A stretch of 64,000 nucleotides of DNA from Tatumella morbirosei. GTDB taxonomy: Bacteria > Pseudomonadota > Gammaproteobacteria > Enterobacterales > Enterobacteriaceae. Each line of letters begins with the position of its first letter. The stretch's first letter is position 1. The stretch lies in NCBI RefSeq assembly GCF_000757425.2, contig NZ_JPKR02000002.1, positions 248,001-312,000 on the forward strand, written 5' to 3'. Below the pieces are notes generated by a model. That model did no database searches. It was not told the origin of the DNA and was given only the letters and a program-made list of their open reading frames with translations. Of this stretch, positions 40,693-48,858 are shown piece after piece. A program made the translations under genes and the position numbers.

Positions 40693-41480
40693 GACAATAC
40701 CCTCCTTTCAGCCATTCTGACCAGCCCGTCAGAAAACAGGCCAAACAATGCGTATAACACCAGCCCGACCATGATAATGTCAGTCTGACCGTAGGCTCTC
40801 GCCCGGGTCATCAGATAGCCAATACCGGACGTCGCGTTAATCTGTTCCACGACCACCAGTGAGGTCCATGAGTGGGCAACCGCCAGCCGCAAGCCGGTAA
40901 AGAAGCCTGGCATGGCACCGGGCAGGATAATACGGCGGATAAATGTCAGTCGGTTGATTTTCAGCGTCTCCGCCAGTTCGACATAACGTTCATCGACACC
41001 TCTTACCGCAGCGTGAGTATTGATATAGACCGGAATAATCACGCTGAACATGATGATGGTAATTTTGGTAGCTTCACCGATGCCCAGCCAGACGATAAAC
41101 AGCGGGATCATCGCCAGGGTAGGGATCGACCGTTTTATCTGCATCGGTCCGTCAATCAGTGACTCACCCCAGCGACTGAGACCGGAAATCAGTGCCAGTA
41201 CCAGACCTGTCAGGGTGCCCGCCAGCAGGGCGGTCAAAGAGCGCCATGCGGAAACCTCAATGCCCGGGATGAGGCGTCCGTCGTTTACCAGCCGGACAAA
41301 GGTTGCCAGAACCTGGCCGGGTGACGGCAGCGTCATGCTGTCTGTCCAGCCAGCGACAGCCGATGTCTGCCAGAGGATCAGCAGCAGCAGTGGCCCAAGT
41401 GTGCGCCACGGCAGAGTCGTCCGGGGCGGAGTGAGGAGGCCGGGATGATTCCCCCGGCGCCAGAGAGGACTATTTTTCAT
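40668..41480 (-). CDS. ssuC: Sulfonate-type ABC transporter permease (SsuC family)
   Basis: Inner-membrane permease of 270 aa. About six membrane segments; the first is about 28-45 and the BPD-type EAA loop lies around 155-190 (ELAETLKINRLTFIRRIILP). It overlaps the upstream binding-protein gene by 11 bp and ssuB by 25 bp, so the three are one translational unit. It is the only permease available for the two binding proteins encoded upstream. Confidence 0.85.
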   Translation of the reverse strand: MKNSPLWRRGNHPGLLTPPRTTLPWRTLGPLLLLILWQTSAVAGWTDSMTLPSPGQVLATFVRLVNDGRLIPGIEVSAWRSLTALLAGTLTGLVLALISGLSRWGESLIDGPMQIKRSIPTLAMIPLFIVWLGIGEATKITIIMFSVIIPVYINTHAAVRGVDERYVELAETLKINRLTFIRRIILPGAMPGFFTGLRLAVAHSWTSLVVVEQINATSGIGYLMTRARAYGQTDIIMVGLVLYALFGLFSDGLVRMAERRVLSWRKSLGS

Positions 41481-42486
41481 TCGCTGCCTGCTGTATCACC
41501 TGGTCGAATCGCACATCAAACTCTTTTGCAGCATCCACCTTCTGACGGATGCTGCCTGACTTCAGTAGTAAATCGGCGGTATGTTGTTGGGTGGCAAACA
41601 GTGCCTGGTCAATGCGTGGAAAGTGGGTCGGTCCGGCGACGTCATTGATGAGCTTACCTTCCGCCGCAGTCAGTCCCTGATTTTTTACATAGTAATCATT
41701 GACCCAGGACTGGGGATGTTGGTTAGCCCACTGCCAGCCTTTTACCCAATGAGTAACAAATTCACGCAGGGCTGCTGCTTTTGCCGGATCTTCGACAGCG
41801 CTTTGTCGCGCATACAGATATCGCAGGCCGGTTGATCCTCCGGCGGTCACTTCTGTCCCCAACACTGTTCCGCCTTTGGCTTTATAAGCATTCAGATACT
41901 GTGTCAGATTAGGCTCTTTTAATGCTGCCGCATCCACTTCTCCTGAACGTACAGCATCGGTAAAATTACCGGTCTGCAGGGTCACCAGTTTGACATCACC
42001 GGGTTGTAATCCTGCTTTCTCCAGTACCCGATACAGATAGGCTTCCCGGCCAGTCCCCGGAGCGTTAGCTATTTTTTTGCCCCGCAGGTCCGCAAGGGTT
42101 CGGATATGTGCCTCAGGAGCGATGGCCAGCTGATACTCTCTGTCACTGTTTTGCTGAACCCCGACAATCAGTACCGGGTTGCCATTGGCCTGAGCCTGAA
42201 TAGGGGGAGCATCACCGACCACCGCCACATCAACAGCCCCCGCACGGAAAGCTTCAAGGATCTCGGGACCGTCACTAAAATTACCGAAATGGACTTTCGA
42301 GGTCAGTCCGTTATCCTGGCCAGAAGATTTAAACAGCGTCTGCAGCACTTCATCCTGATCAGCCACATTAAGCTGCGTCCCAGCGGGGACATTGTCAGGT
42401 AAAGGGGAGTTAAGTGCCAAAGTTGCTGCGCTGGCCCCTTTGACCGCCAGTATCAGAGCCGCCGCCAGTAAAGTCGTTTTATTCAT
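41470..42486 (-). CDS. ABC transporter substrate-binding protein, aliphatic-sulfonate type (second copy)
   Basis: Periplasmic binding protein of 338 aa with signal peptide ending VKGASA near residue 20. It belongs to the SsuA/NrtA/TauA-like fold: VDVAVVGDAPPIQA near residue 85, LRGKKIANAPGTGREAYLY and GEVDAAALKEPNLTQY. It resembles the neighbouring SsuA only distantly, so it is a separate lineage rather than a recent duplicate. It overlaps ssuC by 11 bp and is likely its direct partner. The ligand is unknown. Confidence 0.8.
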   Translation of the reverse strand: MNKTTLLAAALILAVKGASAATLALNSPLPDNVPAGTQLNVADQDEVLQTLFKSSGQDNGLTSKVHFGNFSDGPEILEAFRAGAVDVAVVGDAPPIQAQANGNPVLIVGVQQNSDREYQLAIAPEAHIRTLADLRGKKIANAPGTGREAYLYRVLEKAGLQPGDVKLVTLQTGNFTDAVRSGEVDAAALKEPNLTQYLNAYKAKGGTVLGTEVTAGGSTGLRYLYARQSAVEDPAKAAALREFVTHWVKGWQWANQHPQSWVNDYYVKNQGLTAAEGKLINDVAGPTHFPRIDQALFATQQHTADLLLKSGSIRQKVDAAKEFDVRFDQVIQQAANEK

Positions 42487-42671
42487 AATGATTCCCGGTT
42501 GAGGTAATAAATGTCGTGGTTGTATCTAAATGTAAAAATGAATGCATAGCACAAGTAAGGTAACCAACAGTAGCAAAGGGATGAAGCATCGATTTCAGAT
42601 AAGCTTTTGCGCAGGATGGGATTGGCAGGGAGAAGTTCTGTGCAGGTTGCTAAGCAAGACGGGATGAAGAT

Positions 42672-42702
42672 ATCGCCGGAGAAACGTACACCTGCCGGCG
42701 AT
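42672..42702 (-). other. Hairpin between the two binding-protein genes
   Basis: ATCGCCGG (42672-42679) and CCGGCGAT (42695-42702) pair with a 15-nt loop, 9 bp after the ssuA stop. It could attenuate transcription or protect the ssuA message. The remaining spacer to 42487 shows no gene. Confidence 0.4.
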
Positions 42703-42711
42703 GGGTAATTA

Positions 42712-43665
42712 TTACTGTTTATCCGCTGACCAGAGTGCTGTGCGGACATTAACGCTCACCGGTATGACTCCCGCACGTTTGAGTGTATCTGCCAGTGTCT
42801 GCTGTTCAGCAAATACTGCCGGGGTCATACGGCTGGCGCCGAAAGGAATTCGCTTCAGCGCTTTTATCCAGATAGCTTTTGACAGCCCGGTAGAACCGGC
42901 CAGAACGGTAGCGGCCTGCTCCTGATGTTGATTAGCCCAGTCGCTGGTGGATTGTAATTCAGTGATCAGTTGTTTGGCGGTCTGCGGATAGCTGTCGGCA
43001 AATTTTCTTCCTGCCAGGAAGAAAGTGTAGTGGGGCACCAGACCGGTGGCATTACTGATTTCACGTGCCCCGGCATGGGTTTCCACTTCAGCCAGGAACG
43101 GGTCCCAGATAACCCAGGCATCGACAGCTCCGTGCTGGAAGGCAGCACGGGCATCACCAGGAGCCAGATAGACCGGGGTAATATCCTGGTAGGTCAGTCC
43201 GGCTTTTTCCAGCGCGGCTATCAGCAGATAGTTGACATCTGAACCTTTATTCAGTGCTATCCGTTTCCCTTTAAGATCGGCGACCGTTTTAATTGATGAA
43301 CCTGTGGGCACCACAATCGCTTCAGATTCCGGATTGGCAGGGGAATGAGCCAGGTAAACCAGATCGGCGCGGGCTGCCTGAGCAATCACCGGCGGTGCAT
43401 CACCGGTGGCGGCGAGATCGATACTGCCAACGTTCAGGCCTTCGAGCATCTGTGGGCCTGCAGTAAATTCAACCCAGTGCACACGAATTCCCTGCTGTGC
43501 AAAATCTTTATCGAGAGTGCCACGATATTTCAGCAATGCGAAAATATTGGCTTTCTGATAACCAATATTGACAACTTTGGGCAGATTTTCCGCCCGGGCA
43601 GCGGCAGGTAACAATATGGCTGCTAACAGAGTGGCCGATAACAGGCCGGATAGCGTGTATTTCAT
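42712..43665 (-). CDS. ssuA: Aliphatic sulfonate-binding protein (SsuA family)
   Basis: Periplasmic solute-binding protein of 317 aa with a signal peptide ending PAAARA near residue 25. Family blocks: VVNIGYQKANIFALLK at the start of the mature chain, SIDLAATGDAPPVIAQA, LKGKRIALNKGSDVNYLL and AVDAWVIWDPFLAEVE, all close to E. coli SsuA. First gene of the minus-strand unit ssuA-binding protein 2-ssuC-ssuB. No ssuE reductase or ssuD accompanies it. Confidence 0.88.
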   Translation of the reverse strand: MKYTLSGLLSATLLAAILLPAAARAENLPKVVNIGYQKANIFALLKYRGTLDKDFAQQGIRVHWVEFTAGPQMLEGLNVGSIDLAATGDAPPVIAQAARADLVYLAHSPANPESEAIVVPTGSSIKTVADLKGKRIALNKGSDVNYLLIAALEKAGLTYQDITPVYLAPGDARAAFQHGAVDAWVIWDPFLAEVETHAGAREISNATGLVPHYTFFLAGRKFADSYPQTAKQLITELQSTSDWANQHQEQAATVLAGSTGLSKAIWIKALKRIPFGASRMTPAVFAEQQTLADTLKRAGVIPVSVNVRTALWSADKQ

Positions 43666-44193
43666 TTTATTTTTCCTGAGTAAATAAAGCGGTCAGACAG
43701 ATCACAGGAAAAACATAACAAACAGGGAGTCACAGGCTTAATACAATTAAATCATTAAGTTATCTGAAAACCGCCAGTTCTTTGCCCTTGTTCCACTGGT
43801 TAATGGTTTTTTAGAGGAGGTACTGCCAAATCCGGCGGGATGGGGACCCTTGCCAGGACCCGCAGCCCGTTGGCCTGAAATGCTGTAAATGAAACAGTGC
43901 CCTGGCAATAACTGCTGCATATGCAACACTCCTTATCAAGAGGGCACTTTGCATCATTATGATTTTTAGAGGTTTTTAATCGTACTGAAAGCTGGCATGC
44001 TTCGTGCTGTTGGTTATAACTAAATGGTTGGTTTTCTATTTCTTATATCGGCATTAGGTTATAAAAAAATCAGCTATCGCAGTGAAAATCTGAATAATGC
44101 AATAAGTGCTGGCCAGGTTGCCGTCCACCAGATACGCAAAACTGACAACCTTCGGTGATTGCTGTTTCCAAAGAGATAACCAGGGAGATCTGT
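43666..44193. promoter_or_regulatory. 528-bp divergent control region between ssuA and sfnG
   Basis: No gene is visible. Structured elements are an inverted repeat TTGCCAGG (43850-43857)/CCTGGCAA (43901-43908), a 10-bp palindrome TGCATATGCA (43916-43925), a sigma-54-like element (43993-44008), and an AT-rich stretch with repeated GGTTATAA at about 44012 and 44058. The size and content suggest binding of one or more regulators of sulfur use (CysB, Cbl or an SfnR-like activator); none can be assigned. Confidence 0.5.
43993..44008 (+). promoter_or_regulatory. Sigma-54-like -24/-12 promoter upstream of sfnG
   Basis: TGGCATG (43993-43999), four bases, GTGCT (44004-44008). The invariant GG (43994-43995) and GC (44006-44007) are exactly 10 bp apart; only two positions differ from TGGCACG-N4-TTGCW. 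Predicted start near 44019, giving a leader of about 175 nt. sfnG of Pseudomonas is sigma-54 dependent, which supports the reading, but no activator gene is in the window. Confidence 0.45.
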
Positions 44194-45297
44194 ATGAGTA
44201 ACCCTCAGAGTCATAAGCCGTTACAGTTTGCTTACTGGGTACCCAATGTATCCGGTGGGCTGGTGATCAGCGATATTGAACAACGTACTCGCTGGGATTT
44301 TGACTACAATCGTAAACTGGCTCAGATAGCGGAACAGTCAGGTTTCGATTATGCACTGACCCAGATCCGTTTTACCGCCGGTTATGGTGCGGATAATCAG
44401 CATGAATCCGTCAGTTTCTCACAGGGCCTGCTCGGCGCGACAGAGAAGTTAAAAGTGATCGCTGCTTTGTTACCCGGTCCCTGGAATCCGACGCTCGCCG
44501 CCAAGCAGATTGCCACCATTAGTCACCTGACCGGTGGCAGGATTGCGGTGAATGTAGTCAGCGGCTGGTTTCGGGGTGAATTTAAAGCGATAGGCGAGCC
44601 CTGGCTGGATCATGAGGAGCGTTATCTGCGATCCGAGGAATTTATCCGCTGTCTGAAGGGCATCTGGCAGCAGGAGAGTTTCAGTTTTGCCGGTGATTTT
44701 TATCGCTACCGGGATTATGTTATGAAACCCAAGCCGTTGTTGCCTTTGCCGGAGATCTTTCAGGGCGGCAGCTCAAGAGCAGCAAGAGATATGGCGGCAC
44801 GGGTGTCTGACTGGTATTTTACCAATGGCAACACCCCGGCAGAAATCGCCCGTCAGGTCACGGATATCCGCCAAAAAGCAGCACAAAATCAGCATCAGGT
44901 CAGGATCGGAGTCAATGGATTTGTGGTAGCCCGCGATACGGAAGAACAGGCGCAACAGGTGGTCCGCGACATTGTGGCCGGGGCTAACCCTGAAGCAGTG
45001 AGAGGATTTGCGGACCAGGTCACCAACGCAGGCAAATCCTCCCCGGAGGGTGAGGGGAACTGGGCTAATTCCGGTTTTGAAGACCTGGTGCAGTATAACG
45101 ACGGATTTAAAAGTCAGCTGATTGGGACCCCACAACAGATTGCAGAACGGATTATTGAGTTCAAAAACGCCGGTGCTGATCTGCTACTGTTGGGCTTTTT
45201 GCATTTCCAGGAAGAAATTGAAAGGTTTGGGCGTGAGATCCTGCCGAGAGTGCGTGAACTGGAACGCCTTCAGCAACAATCAACCGTCAGCAGTTAA
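44194..45297 (+). CDS. sfnG: FMNH2-dependent dimethyl sulfone monooxygenase (SfnG family)
   Basis: Luciferase-like flavin monooxygenase predicted to split dimethyl sulfone into methanesulfinate and formaldehyde for use as sulfur source. The product is 367 aa from the ATG at 44194 (AGGGAG at 44182-44187). The blocks FAYWVPNVSGGLVISDIEQR, ALTQIRFTAGYGADNQHES, TGGRIAVNVVSGWFRGEF and EIFQGGSSRAARDMAARVSD fit SfnG better than SsuD. It needs reduced FMN from a reductase not encoded here. It is divergent from the ssu-type importer, which may bring in the downstream or related sulfonates. Confidence 0.85.
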   Translation: MSNPQSHKPLQFAYWVPNVSGGLVISDIEQRTRWDFDYNRKLAQIAEQSGFDYALTQIRFTAGYGADNQHESVSFSQGLLGATEKLKVIAALLPGPWNPTLAAKQIATISHLTGGRIAVNVVSGWFRGEFKAIGEPWLDHEERYLRSEEFIRCLKGIWQQESFSFAGDFYRYRDYVMKPKPLLPLPEIFQGGSSRAARDMAARVSDWYFTNGNTPAEIARQVTDIRQKAAQNQHQVRIGVNGFVVARDTEEQAQQVVRDIVAGANPEAVRGFADQVTNAGKSSPEGEGNWANSGFEDLVQYNDGFKSQLIGTPQQIAERIIEFKNAGADLLLLGFLHFQEEIERFGREILPRVRELERLQQQSTVSS

Positions 45298-45331
45298 TCA
45301 TGATTATTCTCCCACTATCTGAAGGTGGCGG

Positions 45332-45373
45332 TTTCAGGGCAGATCAGCCGTTATGGCGAGCTTTGCCCTGAAA
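45332..45373 (+). other. Hairpin in the sfnG-cobB spacer
   Basis: TTTCAGGGCA (45332-45341) and TGCCCTGAAA (45364-45373) are perfect 10-bp complements; the loop contains a smaller AGCC/GGCT pairing. It probably ends the sfnG transcript. The rest of 45374-45651 shows no gene and no trace of nagK. Confidence 0.5.
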
Positions 45374-45651
45374 ATCCTGATAATGACTCCCCACTAAGCA
45401 CTCTTTTGCCCCACATCCTGCCGTGCCAGGGCTGAATCACCGTGATATTGGTGAGGTTTTGTTATTTCCGGGGCGGCAGATGGTTCAGAGACACCGTAAA
45501 AACTGTTATCCTGCTGGCGTATCAGCGGGATGCTTTGTCGTGCAATGATTACAGCCGGCAGGTATAACCTGATAGTCAGGGTTACGGACAGTGATTTGGT
45601 CGAAGCACCGTGACCGGAAATTATCAGTGAATGAGTACCAGAGGGATAGTT

Positions 45652-46488
45652 ATGCTCACACCGCGACGTCGCGTCCGGATTGCCCGTTACAGGAAACATA
45701 AACGCAAGCTGCATCAGCGTCACCGGCAGTCTATTTTCGAGTGTGATCGGGAGCAGCAGAATATGGCAAAAAACCGCTTACCGAAGGTGGTGGTGTTGAC
45801 CGGTGCGGGGATTTCCGCAGAGTCAGGTATCCGTACCTTCCGTGCCAGTGACGGGCTGTGGGAAGATCACCGGGTAGAGGATGTCGCTACCCCGGAAGGG
45901 TTTCGTCGTGCACCGGAACGGGTTCAGGAATTTTATAATCAGCGCCGCCGGCAACTACATTCAGAGGATATTGCACCCAATAAAGCGCATCTGGCACTGG
46001 CACGGCTGGAGTCGGTGCTGGGAGATAATCTGCTGCTGGTCACACAGAATATCGATAACCTGCATGAGAGGGCCGGGAGTCAACGGGTGGTTCATATGCA
46101 TGGTGAATTGCTTAAAGTACGCTGTGAAGAAAGTGGTCAGGTTATCCAGTGGACCGGCGATATCATGGCCGATGATCGTTGTACCTGTTGTCAGTTCCCA
46201 TCGCGACTCCGACCTCACATTGTCTGGTTTGGTGAAATGCCACTGGAGATGGAGCGTATTTATCACGCTTTATCAGAAGCGAATATTTTTATTGCTATCG
46301 GCACGTCCGGACATGTTTATCCTGCCGCCGGGTTTGTGCATGAGGCCACCCTGCAGGGGGCACATACTGTAGAACTCAATCTGGAACCGAGCGAGGTGAA
46401 TAATGAGTTTGCCGAATGCCATTACGGACCGGCAACCACGCTGGTGCCCGAATATATCAGCGAATTACTGAAGCATCTGCACCAGTAA
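45652..46488 (+). CDS. cobB: NAD-dependent protein deacylase CobB (sirtuin)
   Basis: Sirtuin that removes acetyl and succinyl groups from lysines, activating for example acetyl-CoA synthetase. The product is 278 aa (279 in E. coli). It has a basic N-terminal extension (residues 1-37, rich in R, K and H), NAD motif [27 protein letters not shown], catalytic His in VVHMHGEL and zinc cysteines around VRC and CTCC. GAGG at 45641-45644 supports the ATG at 45652. An internal ATG at 45763 could give the short isoform known from Salmonella. Confidence 0.95.
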   Translation: MLTPRRRVRIARYRKHKRKLHQRHRQSIFECDREQQNMAKNRLPKVVVLTGAGISAESGIRTFRASDGLWEDHRVEDVATPEGFRRAPERVQEFYNQRRRQLHSEDIAPNKAHLALARLESVLGDNLLLVTQNIDNLHERAGSQRVVHMHGELLKVRCEESGQVIQWTGDIMADDRCTCCQFPSRLRPHIVWFGEMPLEMERIYHALSEANIFIAIGTSGHVYPAAGFVHEATLQGAHTVELNLEPSEVNNEFAECHYGPATTLVPEYISELLKHLHQ

Positions 46489-46606
46489 ATAGTGATTTCC
46501 GGGGAAGTCGCCGCCACGCTGCCGGGATATCACTCTGGTTTGCCTGCCAGGTCTTTGGCCGTGTCGACCAGTTTGCGACCTGGCGCTAAAGGGGATGACG
46601 GGTAAA

Positions 46607-47269
46607 TCAGACATTCGTCTGCAGGGGATAACGGGCGGTAAACATAATCACCGCGCCGACTTCAGTTACCGTGACTTCACGAAACAGTTGACCGAGCTGC
46701 GACTCAAGCAGGGCGGCGCTGTCATGATAATTGGTGAAGATCCCCTTGCGATTCATAACCTTCATCAGTATCCGGCCGAACAGATTGTGCCGTTGCAGTT
46801 CACCACTAATGGTCGCTCCGAACATTATTCCGTCAGCAGTAAGTGCCTGTGTGGCATTTTTCAGGGCAGTAAATTTGTCTTCGGCACTGCCATTAAGGCA
46901 ATGCAATACGTAGTACAGCGCCACGGAGTTATAACGCTGATGCAGATGTTCGGGAAATGGCAGAAAAATGTCATGACGGACCGTTGCTTTCACCCGGGCA
47001 GGGCCGATACGCCGCAGCGCCTGAAACAGGCATTCGGTATTAAGATCCAGTAAGGTTAGCTGGCTGATGTTCATGCAATGGCGGGGGTAATAGCCGGTAC
47101 CTGCACCAATCTCCAGGTGACGGCTGGACAAATGTTGGCGGTAAAAGGGTAACTGAACTTCGGAGGTAGAGCACCGCCAGGCAAAACGATTAGCAACCGA
47201 TAAAACCCACCAGTTATATAAACTCAGTGAGACGCTATTATAGGCTTTGATTCCGGGCTGGCTGTCCAT
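46607..47269 (-). CDS. Class I SAM-dependent methyltransferase, function unknown
   Basis: The product is 220 aa. Motif I HLEIGAGTGYYP lies near residue 55, followed by LTLLDLNTECL (motif II acidic residue) and a post-motif FGATISGELQRHN. The N-terminal YNSVSLSLYNWWVLSVANRF resembles small methyltransferases acting on lipid-like or small-molecule substrates. The ATG at 47269 has AGGGAG 8 nt upstream; a GTG three codons earlier is less likely. It stands alone between cobB and potA, in the stretch that holds potBCD in E. coli. The substrate is unknown. Confidence 0.75.
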   Translation of the reverse strand: MDSQPGIKAYNSVSLSLYNWWVLSVANRFAWRCSTSEVQLPFYRQHLSSRHLEIGAGTGYYPRHCMNISQLTLLDLNTECLFQALRRIGPARVKATVRHDIFLPFPEHLHQRYNSVALYYVLHCLNGSAEDKFTALKNATQALTADGIMFGATISGELQRHNLFGRILMKVMNRKGIFTNYHDSAALLESQLGQLFREVTVTEVGAVIMFTARYPLQTNV

Positions 47270-47472
47270 TGTTATCACTCCCTGTGATCCGCTAAATGCT
47301 CAAAACGGGTAATTTTCCTCGTCACTTCTCTCGCCTGACGGCCATCTCCTGACAGCTACAAGCCTGATGAATTTAACAGCATTATCAGAAAACCCCAAAC
47401 ATTTTGTGATTATTTTGCCGGGAAATTGTACAGCCGACTGAAAGTACCCCCTTGTTTTTAAAGGTAATGGGA

Positions 47473-48591
47473 TTAGGGGATAGGGGCTGAGGTTTCTGCG
47501 GGAAAAATCTGAGCACGACCCGCAGGCCAACTGACTAACACAGACTCACCAGGCGCTGAGGCTAACTGACTGGCCGGATCATTCACCCACCGGCAGGCAG
47601 TGATTGATTCACCGTGATGAAGCCTGACCCGGGTCTCTAATATCCGTCCCTGGTATTCAGTTGCCTGGATAATACCGGCAAGACCTTCGGCTGGCTGGCT
47701 CTCCCCGGTCGGGCGAAGGCAAAGATCTTCAGGGCGGACTACTAGCTGTACCCATTCTCCCGCACGGACGGGGAACCGGCACTGCGCACGGCACTGGTAG
47801 CCATGAAGAGTGACCAGCGCTTCCTCGCCTGCAGAGCATGACAGAACCTGAGCACTCAACTGATTCACCTCGCCGGTAAATCCGGCGACAAACAGGCTGG
47901 CCGGTTGCTGATAAATGGACTGCGGGCTGCCTTCCTGCAGGATCCGACCCTCCTTTAATATGACTATCCGGTCTGACAGTGCCATAGCCTCTTGTCGGTC
48001 ATGGGTTACAAAAACAAAGGTGATTCCCAGACGTTCCTGCAACATTTTTAACTGGCTCTGCATCTGTTTGCGTAACGGAAAATCCAGTGCCGATAAAGGT
48101 TCATCAAGTAATAACAATGCGGGCTGACTGATAATGGCCCGGGCTATCGCCACCCGTTGCTGCTGGCCGCCGGACAACTGCGAGGGGCGGTAGTTGGCAA
48201 AATCCTCCAGTTGAACCATCCCCAGCACTTCTGCCACCCGCCGTCTGATTTCGGCCGAGGGACGATGTTGCATACGCAGACTGAAACTGACGTTATCCGA
48301 CACACTCATGTGGGGAAACAGGGCATAGTTTTGAAACACGGTACCCACAGGGCGTTGTTCGGCAGGCTGGTGGGTGATATCAACCCCGTTAAGCATGATA
48401 GTGCCCTGCCCGGGACTCTCCAGTCCGGCAATCAACCTCAATAGCGTGGTTTTACCGCAGCCGGACGGCCCCAGCAACGTTACAAATTCACCCTGTGCCA
48501 GACTCAGGCTGATATCGGGGATCACGATTTTTTGGTCAAATACTTTGCGGATTCCATTAAGCATCACCAGTGCCGGAGGGGATGGCATCAT
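47473..48591 (-). CDS. potA: PotA-type ABC transporter ATPase, orphan
   Basis: ATPase of 372 aa in the polyamine/iron/sulfate (CysA-PotA) group: Walker A GPSGCGKTT, signature [15 protein letters not shown], Walker B LLLLDEPLSALD, and a C-terminal TOBE regulatory domain (LVVRPEDLCLRP). It occupies the E. coli potA position, divergent from pepT, and resembles PotA (VIPDISLSLAQGEFVTLLGP, DITHQPAEQRPVGTVFQNYA). potB, potC and potD, expected directly downstream, are absent; the 194 bp before the methyltransferase hold no gene. It must serve permeases encoded elsewhere or be on the way out. Confidence 0.8.
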   Translation of the reverse strand: MMPSPPALVMLNGIRKVFDQKIVIPDISLSLAQGEFVTLLGPSGCGKTTLLRLIAGLESPGQGTIMLNGVDITHQPAEQRPVGTVFQNYALFPHMSVSDNVSFSLRMQHRPSAEIRRRVAEVLGMVQLEDFANYRPSQLSGGQQQRVAIARAIISQPALLLLDEPLSALDFPLRKQMQSQLKMLQERLGITFVFVTHDRQEAMALSDRIVILKEGRILQEGSPQSIYQQPASLFVAGFTGEVNQLSAQVLSCSAGEEALVTLHGYQCRAQCRFPVRAGEWVQLVVRPEDLCLRPTGESQPAEGLAGIIQATEYQGRILETRVRLHHGESITACRWVNDPASQLASAPGESVLVSWPAGRAQIFPAETSAPIP

Positions 48592-48858
48592 ATAAGTTAC
48601 TCTGTGTCAGTCATCAGAAAGCAGCCGTTCAGTAAGAGCTGCCGCCGGCCATTTCCCCGGATAATACCTTAACAGCCGGAGACTGTCAGAAAAACCGCGG
48701 TAAGGGGAGGGATTGTGTAAACCAGACCTGACGGAATTTAGCTGATGTAAATACAACAGTATTTAATTAATTAATATAAACGAATGCTTTATGACTTTGG
48801 ACAAAATAACCAGGCTCCGATGTGTCAATAATAACCCCCGATGACAAAGGAGCCTGAG

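Noticed and set aside
46540-46606. Minus-strand open stretch ending DTAKDLAGKPE after the methyltransferase gene
   Set aside because: It has no start codon or ribosome-binding site and no family I can name; likely chance.
48592-48858. FNR site upstream of pepT
   Set aside because: pepT is FNR-activated in some relatives, but TTGTATTTACATCAG on the minus strand has the half-sites out of register, so I do not claim it.
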